DNA of 37,759 bases, from the NCBI GenBank assembly GCA_031253995.1, contig JAIRVG010000101.1:1-37759 (forward strand). The letters run 5' to 3'. The notes below the pieces were generated by a model. That model was not told the DNA's origin and made no database searches. It saw only the letters and a program-made list of their open reading frames with translations. Below, one piece after another: positions 16,638-24,274 of this stretch; within the stretch, counting starts at the first letter, position 1, and every line of letters begins with the position of its first letter. The translations under genes and the position numbers were made by a program. The DNA is from Paucimonas sp. Lineage in GTDB: Bacteria > Pseudomonadota > Gammaproteobacteria > Pseudomonadales > Pseudomonadaceae.

Positions 16638-17513
16638 CTACATCCACCCGGCCAGCACGATCGGCAGCCAGGCAAAGGACAGCACGGTGGAACACATCAC
16701 CACATTGGCCACCTGCTCGGGCGAGCGATTGGCCCGCACCGCCAGCAGGTAGTTGAACACCGCCACCGGCATCGCCGACTGCATCACCAGCACCGCACGG
16801 GGCAGCGTGTCCATGTCCAGCAGCACGCCGATGGCCCAGCCGATGCCGGCGCCGAGGACGATGCGCAGCGCGCCGATCAGCATGCCGCTGCCAACGTGCT
16901 GCAGGCGGATGCTGGCCAGGGACACGCCAAGGGTCAGCAGCATCAGCGGGATCACCATGCCGCCCACCAGGTCCACGGTATTGGCCAGCCACAATGGCAG
17001 GTGCAGGTCGAAGAAGATCATCGGCAGGGCCAGCGCCAGGCTGATGACGATGGGATTCCGGAGCAGCGAGCGGAAGGTGGTGGCGCCTCCGGAGATGGCG
17101 ATGCCGAGGGTGAACTGGAAGCTGGACAGGGTCAGGAAGAACGCCACCGCCAGGGCCAGGCCCTGGTCGCCGAAGGCATACAGCGCCACCGGCAGGCCCA
17201 TGTTGCCGGTGTTGGGGAACATGAACGCCGGCATCAGTACCCGCCAGTGCTGGCGGAACGCGCGGCTGACGGCATAACCGATCGCCGCCATCGCCACCAT
17301 GCACAGCACGCAGGCCAGGGCCATGCTGGTGAAGGCCTGCGGGTCGAGACGGGTACGGTGCAGGGTCGACAGCACCAGGCACGGCGTGCCGATGGTCATG
17401 ACCAGGCTGGCGATGAACTCGGTCGGATACGCCTGGCCCCTGCGCGCCCAGATGAAACCGATGCCGGCGACGATGAAGACCGGGGCCAGGACGGCGAACA
17501 GCGAAGCCAGCAT
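16638..17513 (-). CDS. AEC-family (auxin efflux carrier-like) permease
   Basis: This 291-aa protein has about 10 membrane helices and opens with LFAVLAPVFIVAGIGFIWAR. It carries the conserved PCLVLSTLHR and FPNTGNMGLPVALYAFG stretches of the AEC/PIN-like family, and VIPLMLLTLGVSLA in the second half. Bacterial members move carboxylates such as malate, or other small anions. AAGGA lies about 9 bases before the ATG. Substrate unknown; the nearest genes give little hint. Confidence 0.88.
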   Translation of the reverse strand: MLASLFAVLAPVFIVAGIGFIWARRGQAYPTEFIASLVMTIGTPCLVLSTLHRTRLDPQAFTSMALACVLCMVAMAAIGYAVSRAFRQHWRVLMPAFMFPNTGNMGLPVALYAFGDQGLALAVAFFLTLSSFQFTLGIAISGGATTFRSLLRNPIVISLALALPMIFFDLHLPLWLANTVDLVGGMVIPLMLLTLGVSLASIRLQHVGSGMLIGALRIVLGAGIGWAIGVLLDMDTLPRAVLVMQSAMPVAVFNYLLAVRANRSPEQVANVVMCSTVLSFAWLPIVLAGWM

Positions 17514-17640
17514 GGGACGTGATCCTTGGGCAAAACGGCCATGCTAGAAGGCCGCGTGGCCTTGGCGCAAGGTTTTGCGGCGATTTCGCTGGGAGCCTGG
17601 TTGCTGTATCGAACCCGCCCACAAGGTCAGTGTCGAGAAC

Positions 17641-17880
17641 CTATCGGTCTTTTTCCTCGACCACCTCGATCCCGCTCAGCCCCACCCGCTCCGCCTGCTC
17701 CATGACCTGCGCCGGCGTCGCGTCGGCGGCAGGCATCACCAGGCTGTTCTCGCCGTCGCCGAAATGCAGGATCAGCAGGTGCATCGCCGCTTCGTGGGGC
17801 GGCAGTCCGGCCTGCTTGAGTTCGAAGGTGTGGGATTGGGGTTTGTCGTGAAACAGGTATTGGACGGTGTAGTGATGCAT
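17641..17880 (-). CDS. 79-aa conserved-looking protein, unknown
   Basis: A small soluble protein (MHHYTVQYLFHDKPQSHTFE, then HEAAMHLLILHFGDGENSLV and VMEQAERVGLSGIEVVEEK). It looks like a compact alpha/beta domain with no membrane segment. GGAGG six bases before the ATG and normal codon use support it. I do not recognise the family. It is a separate minus-strand gene 75 bp downstream of the 141-aa membrane protein gene. Confidence 0.75.
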   Translation of the reverse strand: MHHYTVQYLFHDKPQSHTFELKQAGLPPHEAAMHLLILHFGDGENSLVMPAADATPAQVMEQAERVGLSGIEVVEEKDR

Positions 17881-17955
17881 GAGGGCCTCCGGGCAAATGA
17901 GTGCAACTGAATGAGCTGACTTAGAGGTCAGTTTTTAGTTCAGTTGCTTGCCCGC

Positions 17956-18381
17956 CTAGCCCAGCCGGTCCCATACCTGCATCAACCCGACCAGGTGCAG
18001 CAGCCCATAGACTGCACAGATCACCGAGCTGACGGCGACGAACCGGCGCGTGTGCCCGGTGTTGCGCAATATCAGTGGCCCGCCGAAACCGCGCAGCAGG
18101 TAGACCAGGGTGATGATGCACAGGGCTGGCCGTAGCAACGGCAGTGGATCGATGAGCCCGGCGCCGGAAAGGGCGTAGACCGCCCAGACCGCCAGTACCA
18201 GAGCGATGCCCAGGGTGATGACCGTCGGCAAGCGCCTGCCCTTCTCGGCGGCACGAACCATCCGCTCCCCCGCGCCCATCAATCGATAACCTGCCGGCCC
18301 CACGGCGATGCACCAGAGATGCATCACGGCTGCAAGCAGACTGAGCACGGCACCTAGCAGCAATGCGAGGTTGTAGTCCAT
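17956..18381 (-). CDS. Four-helix inner-membrane protein, unknown
   Basis: This 141-aa protein has four hydrophobic stretches, about residues 5-25, 53-73, 83-98 and 115-133 (LALLLGAVLSLLAAVMHLWC; TVITLGIALVLAVWAVYALS). It has a basic loop (KGRRLP) after the first helix. GAGGA precedes the ATG by about 9 bases. I recognise it only as a type of small conserved membrane protein common in Pseudomonas; the function is unknown. It is divergent from the downstream methyltransferase gene. Confidence 0.78.
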   Translation of the reverse strand: MDYNLALLLGAVLSLLAAVMHLWCIAVGPAGYRLMGAGERMVRAAEKGRRLPTVITLGIALVLAVWAVYALSGAGLIDPLPLLRPALCIITLVYLLRGFGGPLILRNTGHTRRFVAVSSVICAVYGLLHLVGLMQVWDRLG

Positions 18382-18501
18382 TGGCGGTGGTCCTCATCCT
18401 TGAAAGCCCCGGAGCATACCTGCCTGCGAGAGGGCTTGACAGCTCTGCGACAATGGAACGAATCGCGACATTCTCTCCCTCGAAGACAGGAAGGTTTTCC
18501 T

Positions 18502-19197
18502 ATGCGCAATGAAGAACTCAAGGCCCTGTTCGACCAGCAGGCCGCCGGCTACGACCAGCAGTGGGCCGGCATGGCACCGATCCGCGACAACCTGCATTTC
18601 CTGGTGGGTTCGCTGCTCGGCGGCTTGCCGGAAGATGCGCGGATCCTGTGCGTCGGCGTCGGGACCGGGGTGGAGATCGGCTATCTTGCCGAGCGTTTTC
18701 CGGGGTGGCGCTTCACTGCGGTCGATCCTTCGGGGGCGATGCTGGAGGTGTGTCGCGAACGTGCCCGCCAAGGCGGTTTTCTTGAGCGCTGCGATTTTCA
18801 CGAGGGGTATCTGGAAACGCTGGATAGCGCGCAGGTACATGATGCGGCGACGTGCTTCCTGGTTTCGCAGTTCTTCCTCGATCCACAGGTGCGCAGCGCG
18901 TTCTTCGGCGAGATCGCGGCGCGCCTGAAGCCGGGAGGCATGCTGGTCAGTGCCGACCTGGCGGCAGATACCGCGTCGCCGGCCTACGAAGTCCTGCTGC
19001 ACGCCTGGATGACCCTGATGTCCTCCGCCGGAGTGCAGCCGGAGATGCTGGAGCGCGCCCGCGCGGCCTATGCCCGGGACGTGGCGATCCTGCCGGCGGC
19101 GCGGGTGGGGCAGATCATCGAGGCGGCGGGATTCGCCAGTTCGGTGGTGTTCTTCCAGGCGGGGTTGATGCAGGGGTGGGTGAGTCGGCTGCCTTGA
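18502..19197 (+). CDS. Class I SAM-dependent methyltransferase
   Basis: This 231-aa enzyme has motif I ILCVGVGTGVEIG (about residues 48-60), the FTAVDPSGAMLEVCRER acidic loop after it, and LKPGGMLVSADLAAD in the C-terminal half. The opening DQQAAGYDQQW is frequent in Methyltransf_12/25-type small-molecule or tRNA-like methyltransferases. AGGAAGG stands at good distance before the ATG. The target is not known. It is a different subtype from the methyltransferase at 8608. Confidence 0.87.
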   Translation: MRNEELKALFDQQAAGYDQQWAGMAPIRDNLHFLVGSLLGGLPEDARILCVGVGTGVEIGYLAERFPGWRFTAVDPSGAMLEVCRERARQGGFLERCDFHEGYLETLDSAQVHDAATCFLVSQFFLDPQVRSAFFGEIAARLKPGGMLVSADLAADTASPAYEVLLHAWMTLMSSAGVQPEMLERARAAYARDVAILPAARVGQIIEAAGFASSVVFFQAGLMQGWVSRLP

Positions 19198-19304
19198 GGG
19201 TCCTGGGATGCTTCTGACCCAGCGCGTCGAGCCAGAAACAGCCCACTACCGAAATCCCCTACTGCACCGTAGAATGCGCCTCCATTTTTTCACGGCAAAC
19301 GTCC

Positions 19305-20681
19305 ATGAGCTCACTCGAACAAGGGCCGGCACCCGCGCAGGCCAATGAACTGGTCCTCGGCCTGGAAGACCGGCCGCGCCTGGTGATCGGCCTGCTGGCC
19401 GCGCTGCAGCACCTGCTGGCGATCATCGTGCCGATCGTCACCCCGGGCCTGCTGATCTGCCAGGCGCTGGGCGTCTCGGCCCGCGACACCAACCTGATCG
19501 TGTCGATGTCGCTGGTGATCTCCGGCATCGCCACCTTCGTCCAGTGCCGCCGCTTCGGCCCCTTCGGCGCCGGGCTGCTGATCGTCCAGGGCACCAGCTT
19601 CAACTTCGTCGGCCCGCTGATCGCCGGCGGCGCGCTGATGGTCAAGCAAGGCACGCCGGTCGAAGCCGTCATGGCGGCGATCTTCGGCGTGGTCATCGCC
19701 GGTTCGTTCGTGGAAATGGGCATCTCGCGCATCCTGCCCTTCGTCAAGCGCCTGATCACCCCGCTGGTCACCGGTATCGTCGTGCTGATGATCGGCCTGA
19801 CCCTGATCAAGGTCGGCCTGATCAGCATGGGCGGCGGTTTCGCCGCCATGGGCAACGGCACCTTCGCCAACGGCGAGAACCTGCTGCTGTCCGGCGTGGT
19901 GCTGGCGATCATCGTCGTGCTCAACCGCATCCCGCTGGTGTGGATGCGCAGCTGCGCCATCGTCATCGCCCTGGCCGTGGGCTATGCCCTGGCCGGCTAC
20001 CTGGGCCGCCTGGACTTCACCGGCATGCACGAAGCCGCGCTGTTCCAGGTGCCGGTGCCGCTGCATTTCGGCCTCGGCTTCTCCTGGGCACTGTTCATCC
20101 CGATGCTGGTGATCTACCTGGTCACCTCGCTGGAAGCCATCGGTGACGTCACCGCCACCAGCAAGGTCTCGCGCCAGCCGGTGGAAGGCCCGCTGTGGAT
20201 GCAACGGATCAAGGGCGGCGTACTGGTCAACGGCGCCAACTCGCTGCTGGCCGGGGTGTTCAACACCTTCCCCAGCTCGATCTTCGCGCAGAACAACGGC
20301 GTGATTCAGCTGACCGGCATCGCCAGCCGCCATATCGGCATCTGGATCGCCCTGATGCTGGTCCTGCTGGGCCTGTTCCCGGCGGTGGCCGGGGTGATCC
20401 AGGCGGTGCCGGAGCCGGTGCTGGGTGGCGCGGCCATGGTCATGTTCGGCGCCGTGGCGGCCTCGGGCATCAATATCCTCGCCAGCGTCAGCCTGGACCG
20501 TCGCGCCCTGCTGATCATCGCCGTGTCCCTGGCCCTGGGCCTGGGCGTGGCCCAGGTGCCGGAGTTCCTCGCGCACATGCCGGCGGCACTGCGCAACGTA
20601 CTGGAGTCCGGCGTCGCCACCGGCGGCATCTGCGCCCTGGTGCTGAACTGGTTCCTGCCTGAGAGCAAGCGCGAGGCCTGA
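19305..20681 (+). CDS. NCS2 nucleobase:cation symporter (uracil/xanthine permease family)
   Basis: This 458-aa transporter has about 14 membrane segments. The NCS2 signature is present as QNNGVIQLTG starting at Q329, and the earlier stretch QGTSFNFVGPLIAGG fits the family. LALGLGVAQVPEF is near the C-terminus. Members import xanthine, uric acid, uracil or guanine with protons. This one looks closer to the xanthine/urate branch (XanP/UacT-like) than to UraA, but that is a low-confidence reading. It ends 19 bp before a strong terminator. Confidence 0.88.
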   Translation: MSSLEQGPAPAQANELVLGLEDRPRLVIGLLAALQHLLAIIVPIVTPGLLICQALGVSARDTNLIVSMSLVISGIATFVQCRRFGPFGAGLLIVQGTSFNFVGPLIAGGALMVKQGTPVEAVMAAIFGVVIAGSFVEMGISRILPFVKRLITPLVTGIVVLMIGLTLIKVGLISMGGGFAAMGNGTFANGENLLLSGVVLAIIVVLNRIPLVWMRSCAIVIALAVGYALAGYLGRLDFTGMHEAALFQVPVPLHFGLGFSWALFIPMLVIYLVTSLEAIGDVTATSKVSRQPVEGPLWMQRIKGGVLVNGANSLLAGVFNTFPSSIFAQNNGVIQLTGIASRHIGIWIALMLVLLGLFPAVAGVIQAVPEPVLGGAAMVMFGAVAASGINILASVSLDRRALLIIAVSLALGLGVAQVPEFLAHMPAALRNVLESGVATGGICALVLNWFLPESKREA

Positions 20682-20700
20682 TCCCGCGCCCGCTTCAGAC

Positions 20701-20727
20701 AAGCCCGCAGCCTGCTGCGGGCTTTTT
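20701..20727 (+). terminator. Rho-independent terminator of the NCS2 gene
   Basis: AAGCCCGCAG and CTGCGGGCTT form a perfect 10-bp stem with loop CCTG, running into TTTTT. It lies between the permease and tusD and separates the two transcription units. Confidence 0.9.
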
Positions 20728-20765
20728 GCTTTAGAATGCCGGGTGTTTTTCCCACAGGACTTGCC

Positions 20766-21158
20766 ATGAAGTTCGCCATCGCGGTTTTCTCCCCCGGCCA
20801 CGCGCCCTCCTCCCGTCGCGCCCTGCTGTTCGCCCAGGCGGCCCTGGCCGGCGGCCATGAGATCGCCCGCCTGTTCTTCTACCAGGACGGCGTGCACAGC
20901 GCCTCGGCCAACGTGGTCACGCCGCAGGACGAGAACGATGTCCCCGCGCAGTGGCGCACCTTCATCAGCGATCACCAGCTGGACGCCGTGGTGTGCATCG
21001 CCGCCGCCCTGCGTCGCGGTGTGCTGAACGAAGAAGAAGCCAGCCGCTACCAGCGCCCGGCGGTGAACCTGCCGGCGCCGTGGGAACTGTCCGGCCTGGG
21101 CCAGTTGCATGAGGCCGCGCAGGTCGCCGACCGCCTGGTCTGCTTCGGAGGAGATTGA
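20766..21158 (+). CDS. tusD: Sulfur relay protein TusD (DsrE-like)
   Basis: This 130-aa subunit of the TusBCD hexamer passes persulfide sulfur from TusA to TusE for 2-thiouridine at tRNA position 34. The sulfur-carrying cysteine is C77 in VVCIAAALRRGV (C78 in E. coli, from memory). The start KFAIAVFSPGHAP is typical. It is the first gene of a run of five: the next start is one base after its stop. Confidence 0.95.
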   Translation: MKFAIAVFSPGHAPSSRRALLFAQAALAGGHEIARLFFYQDGVHSASANVVTPQDENDVPAQWRTFISDHQLDAVVCIAAALRRGVLNEEEASRYQRPAVNLPAPWELSGLGQLHEAAQVADRLVCFGGD

Positions 21159-21159
21159 A

Positions 21160-21519
21160 ATGGCCAAGTCCTTGCTGATCATCAGCCGCCAGGCGCCGTG
21201 GAGCGGCCCGTCCGCCCGCGAGGCGCTGGATATCGCCCTGGCCGGCGGCGCCTTCGACCTGCCCCTGGGCATGCTCTTCCTCGATGACGGCGTGTTCCAG
21301 CTCGCCGCCCACCAGCAGCCGGTGCTGTTGCAACAGAAAAACCTCGCGGCCAACCTCCAGGCCCTGCCGATGTTCGGTGTCGACGAGCTGTTCGTCGCCG
21401 CCAGCAGCCTCCAGGCACGCGGCCTCGCCGTCGATGGCCTGGGCCTGCCGGTGCAAGTGCTGGATGACGCCGGCCTCGCGGCCTTGATCGACCGATTCGA
21501 CCAGGTGGTAACCCTCTGA
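21160..21519 (+). CDS. tusC: Sulfur relay protein TusC (DsrF-like)
   Basis: This 119-aa DsrF-type subunit begins SLLIISRQAPWSGPSAREAL and contains ALAGGAFDLPLGMLFLDDGV, both typical of TusC. It has no active-site cysteine of its own, as usual for this subunit. GGAGG is in the 3' end of tusD. The start is one base after the tusD stop, and the stop TGA shares its last base with the tusB ATG, showing translational coupling. Confidence 0.94.
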   Translation: MAKSLLIISRQAPWSGPSAREALDIALAGGAFDLPLGMLFLDDGVFQLAAHQQPVLLQQKNLAANLQALPMFGVDELFVAASSLQARGLAVDGLGLPVQVLDDAGLAALIDRFDQVVTL

Positions 21520-21809
21520 TGAGCACCCTGCACGTCATTTCCCATTCGCCGTTCGGCGACGACCGCCTCGCCAGTTGCCTGCGCCTGCTCGGTCCCGAGG
21601 ACGGCCTGCTGCTCTGCGGCGACGCGGTCTACGCGCTGAACCCCGGCACCGCCACCGTCGCTGGCCTGGCCACCCTGGGCCCGCGCCTGCATGCGCTGGA
21701 AGAGGACCTGCTGGCCCGCGCCATCGCCGACAGCCCGGCCCGCGCCGTGGACTATCCGGGCTTCGTCGCCCTGTCCCTGGACTACGACAAGGTCAACAGC
21801 TGGCTATGA
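21519..21809 (+). CDS. tusB: Sulfur relay protein TusB (DsrH-like)
   Basis: This 96-aa DsrH-type subunit begins STLHVISHSPFGDDRLASCL and contains LLLCGDAVYAL. It completes the TusBCD complex. It overlaps tusC by one base and tusE by four (ATGA). Confidence 0.93.
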   Translation: MSTLHVISHSPFGDDRLASCLRLLGPEDGLLLCGDAVYALNPGTATVAGLATLGPRLHALEEDLLARAIADSPARAVDYPGFVALSLDYDKVNSWL

Positions 21810-22141
21810 GCACCCTTACCGTCAACGGCCAGGACATCGCCCTCGACAAGGATGGCTATCTGGTGAAGCTGGACGACTGGTCGGCGGACGTCGCCCGCGT
21901 CCTGGCCGAACGCGAGTCCATCGAGCTGAGCGCCGATCACTGGGAAGTGCTGGAGCTGCTGCGCCAGTTCTACGCCGAGTACCAGCTGTCGCCGGCAACC
22001 CGCCCGCTGATCAAGTACACCGCGCTCAAGCTGGGCGCGGAAAAAGGCAACAGCCCGCACCTCAACCGCCTGTTCAACGGCACTCCCGCCAAACTCGCCG
22101 CCAAGCTGGCGGGCCTGCCCAAGCCGACCAACTGCATATGA
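21806..22141 (+). CDS. tusE: Sulfur relay protein TusE (DsrC-like)
   Basis: This 111-aa DsrC/TusE protein accepts sulfur from TusD and delivers it to the MnmA-tRNA complex. Its penultimate residue is C110 in PTNCI, the conserved reactive cysteine of the C-terminal arm. LSADHWEVLELLRQFYAEY is typical. Its stop overlaps the start of the next gene by four bases (ATGA). Confidence 0.95.
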   Translation: MSTLTVNGQDIALDKDGYLVKLDDWSADVARVLAERESIELSADHWEVLELLRQFYAEYQLSPATRPLIKYTALKLGAEKGNSPHLNRLFNGTPAKLAAKLAGLPKPTNCI

Positions 22142-23133
22142 CCCAGCCACTCCCGCTCGTTACCGAAACCCCGGCCGAACACCCTTTCGCCGAGTTCGTG
22201 CGCATCCTCGGCAAAGGCAAGCGCGGCGCCCGCGGCCTGACCCGCGAGGAAGCCCGCAACGCCATGGGCATGCTCCTCGACGGCAAGGTCGAGGACACCC
22301 AGCTCGGCGCCTTCCTGATGCTGCTGCGACACAAGGAAGAAAGCCCGGAAGAACTGGCCGGCTTCACCGAAGCCCTGCGCGCCCGCCTGGAGGCGCCAGC
22401 GATCAGCGTGGACATCGACTGGCCAAGCTACGCCGGGAAGAAGCGCCACCTGCCCTGGTACCTGCTGGCCGCGCGCTGCCTGGCGAAAAATGGCGTGCGC
22501 ATCCTCATGCATGGCGGCGGCGCACATACCGCCGGGCGCCTGTACACCGAACAGGTGCTGGAGCTGCTGGGCATCCCGTTGTGCCGCGACTGGAGGCAAG
22601 TCGAGCAGGCGCTCAACAGCGGCAATATCGCCTTCATTCCCCTGATGGACTGGGCGCCGCGCCTGCAACGCATGATCGACCTGCGCAACACCCTCGGCCT
22701 GCGCTCGCCGATCCACTCCCTGGCCCGGGTGCTCAACCCGCTGGGCGCCCGCTGCGGCCTGCAGAGCATCTTCCATCCCGGCTACCAGGCGGTGCACCGC
22801 GAGGCCAGCCGCCTGCTCGGCGATCGCGCCATCGTGGTCAAGGGCGACGGCGGCGAGATCGAGATCAACCCGGATGCCACCAGCCACCTCTACGGCACCA
22901 CCGACGGCGCGGAGTGGGATGAGGAATGGCCGCAGATGTCCGCCCAGCGCCATGTGAAACCGGCCAGCCTGGAGCCGGAGCACCTGATGGCGGTCTGGCG
23001 CGGCGAGGCCGGCGACAGCTACGGCGAGATGGCCGTGGTGGCGACCATGGCCCTGGCCCTGCGTGGCCTCGGTCATTCGCAGCAGGACGCCTTCGCCAAG
23101 GGTCGTGAATACTGGGCCGCGCGACTGGCCTGA
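22138..23133 (+). CDS. YbiB/TrpD2-like nucleic-acid-binding protein
   Basis: This 331-aa protein has the fold of anthranilate phosphoribosyltransferase (TrpD): an N-terminal helical domain (EFVRILGKGKRGARGLTREE, positions 18-37) and a larger domain with HGGGAHTAGRLYTEQVLELLG and HREASRLLGDRAIVVKGDGG. It lacks a clear TrpD catalytic set and matches E. coli YbiB, reported to bind DNA and RNA with no TrpD activity. Databases often call it a glycosyl transferase. It is the fifth gene of the tus operon, overlapping tusE by four bases, so it is made in step with the tRNA thiolation proteins. The start at 22138 fits the coupling. Confidence 0.82.
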   Translation: MTQPLPLVTETPAEHPFAEFVRILGKGKRGARGLTREEARNAMGMLLDGKVEDTQLGAFLMLLRHKEESPEELAGFTEALRARLEAPAISVDIDWPSYAGKKRHLPWYLLAARCLAKNGVRILMHGGGAHTAGRLYTEQVLELLGIPLCRDWRQVEQALNSGNIAFIPLMDWAPRLQRMIDLRNTLGLRSPIHSLARVLNPLGARCGLQSIFHPGYQAVHREASRLLGDRAIVVKGDGGEIEINPDATSHLYGTTDGAEWDEEWPQMSAQRHVKPASLEPEHLMAVWRGEAGDSYGEMAVVATMALALRGLGHSQQDAFAKGREYWAARLA

Positions 23134-23245
23134 GGAAACCATCGAATCCATCGATCAAACAGGCGCGATCTTTGCGCTATTCGTTCGAACTTGAGTCCGT
23201 ACACTGGCCTCAAATCTTCAAACGAATCTGCCAAGGAGTTTTCAC

Positions 23246-24214
23246 ATGGGCCTGTTGATCGATGGACGCTGGCATGACCAGTGGTACAAAAGCAGCAAGG
23301 ACGGCGCCTTCGAGCGCGAAAGCGCGCAGCGCAACAATCCCCTGCCCGCCGCCGAGGCCGGGCGTTATCACCTGTATGTGTCGCTGGCCTGTCCCTGGGC
23401 CCACCGCACCCTGATCCTGCGCAAGCTCAAGGGCCTGGAAAGCCTGATCGACGTGTCCGTGGTCAGCTGGCTGATGGGCGAGCATGGCTGGACCTTCGAC
23501 AAGGCCACCGGCTCCACGGGTGACAAACTCGACGGCATCGACTTCCTGCACCAGCGCTATACCCGCGACGACACGCACTACACCGGCCGCGTTACCGTGC
23601 CGGTGCTGTGGGACAAGCAGGAGCAGCGCATCGTCAACAACGAGTCGTCGCAGATCATCCGGATCTTCAACAGCGATTTCGATGGCCTGACCGGCAATCA
23701 CCTGGACCTGTACCCGGAGCCGCTGCGGGCGAAGATCGACGGGTTGAACGAGCGCATCTACCCGGCGGTGAACAATGGCGTGTACCGCGCTGGTTTCGCG
23801 ACGTCGCAGGGGGCGTATGAAGAGGCGTTCGATGCGCTGTTCAGCGAGCTGGATACCCTGGAACAGCTACTGGATGGGCAGCGGTATCTGGCAGGTGAAT
23901 ACCTGACCGAGGCGGATATCCGTCTGTTCACCACCATCGTGCGCTTCGATGCGGTGTACTACGGGCACTTCAAGTGCAACCTGCGGCGCATCAGCGACTA
24001 CCCGAACCTGTCCAACTGGCTGCGCGAGCTGTACCAGTGGCCGGGGGTGGCGGAGACGGTGAACATGGAGCATATCCAGCACCACTACTACATGAGCCAC
24101 AAGACCATCAACCCGAACGGGATCGTGCCGAAAGGACCGCTGCAGGACTTCGGGCAGGCGCATGATCGGGAACGGCTGGTCGGGAAAGGGATCTGGAAGA
24201 AAAGCGGAATCTGA
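23246..24214 (+). CDS. Glutathionyl-hydroquinone reductase (Xi-class GST)
   Basis: This 322-aa enzyme reduces glutathionyl-hydroquinones, releasing the hydroquinone with glutathione. The catalytic cysteine is C49 in SLACPWAHRTLIL, the CPWA motif of the YqjG/ECM4 family. The thioredoxin-like domain is followed by a helical domain, and the C-terminus carries HYYMSHKTINPNGIVPKGP, diagnostic for the class. AAGGAG precedes the ATG. It stands 112 bp after the YbiB-like gene and ends before a REP hairpin. Confidence 0.92.
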   Translation: MGLLIDGRWHDQWYKSSKDGAFERESAQRNNPLPAAEAGRYHLYVSLACPWAHRTLILRKLKGLESLIDVSVVSWLMGEHGWTFDKATGSTGDKLDGIDFLHQRYTRDDTHYTGRVTVPVLWDKQEQRIVNNESSQIIRIFNSDFDGLTGNHLDLYPEPLRAKIDGLNERIYPAVNNGVYRAGFATSQGAYEEAFDALFSELDTLEQLLDGQRYLAGEYLTEADIRLFTTIVRFDAVYYGHFKCNLRRISDYPNLSNWLRELYQWPGVAETVNMEHIQHHYYMSHKTINPNGIVPKGPLQDFGQAHDRERLVGKGIWKKSGI

Positions 24215-24230
24215 GGATCATCGAGACCGA

Positions 24231-24258
24231 TGTGGGAGCGGGTTCACCCGCTCCCACA
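24231..24258. repeat. REP hairpin
   Basis: Identical in all 28 bases to the copy at 4657-4684: 13-bp perfect arms around a 2-base loop. It sits between the convergent GST gene and cysG. Confidence 0.85.
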
Positions 24259-24274
24259 AGGTCCGCGTACGGCT

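Noticed and set aside
16624..17622. 332-codon minus-strand frame overlapping the AEC permease
   Set aside because: Arginine/glycine/proline-rich shadow in another frame of the real permease gene.
19311..21692. 793-codon minus-strand frame opposite the NCS2 and tus genes
   Set aside because: Same reason: low-complexity shadow of well-identified genes. Similar shadows at 24350-26923, 29332-31857, 31787-34027 and 35351-37687 were dropped too.
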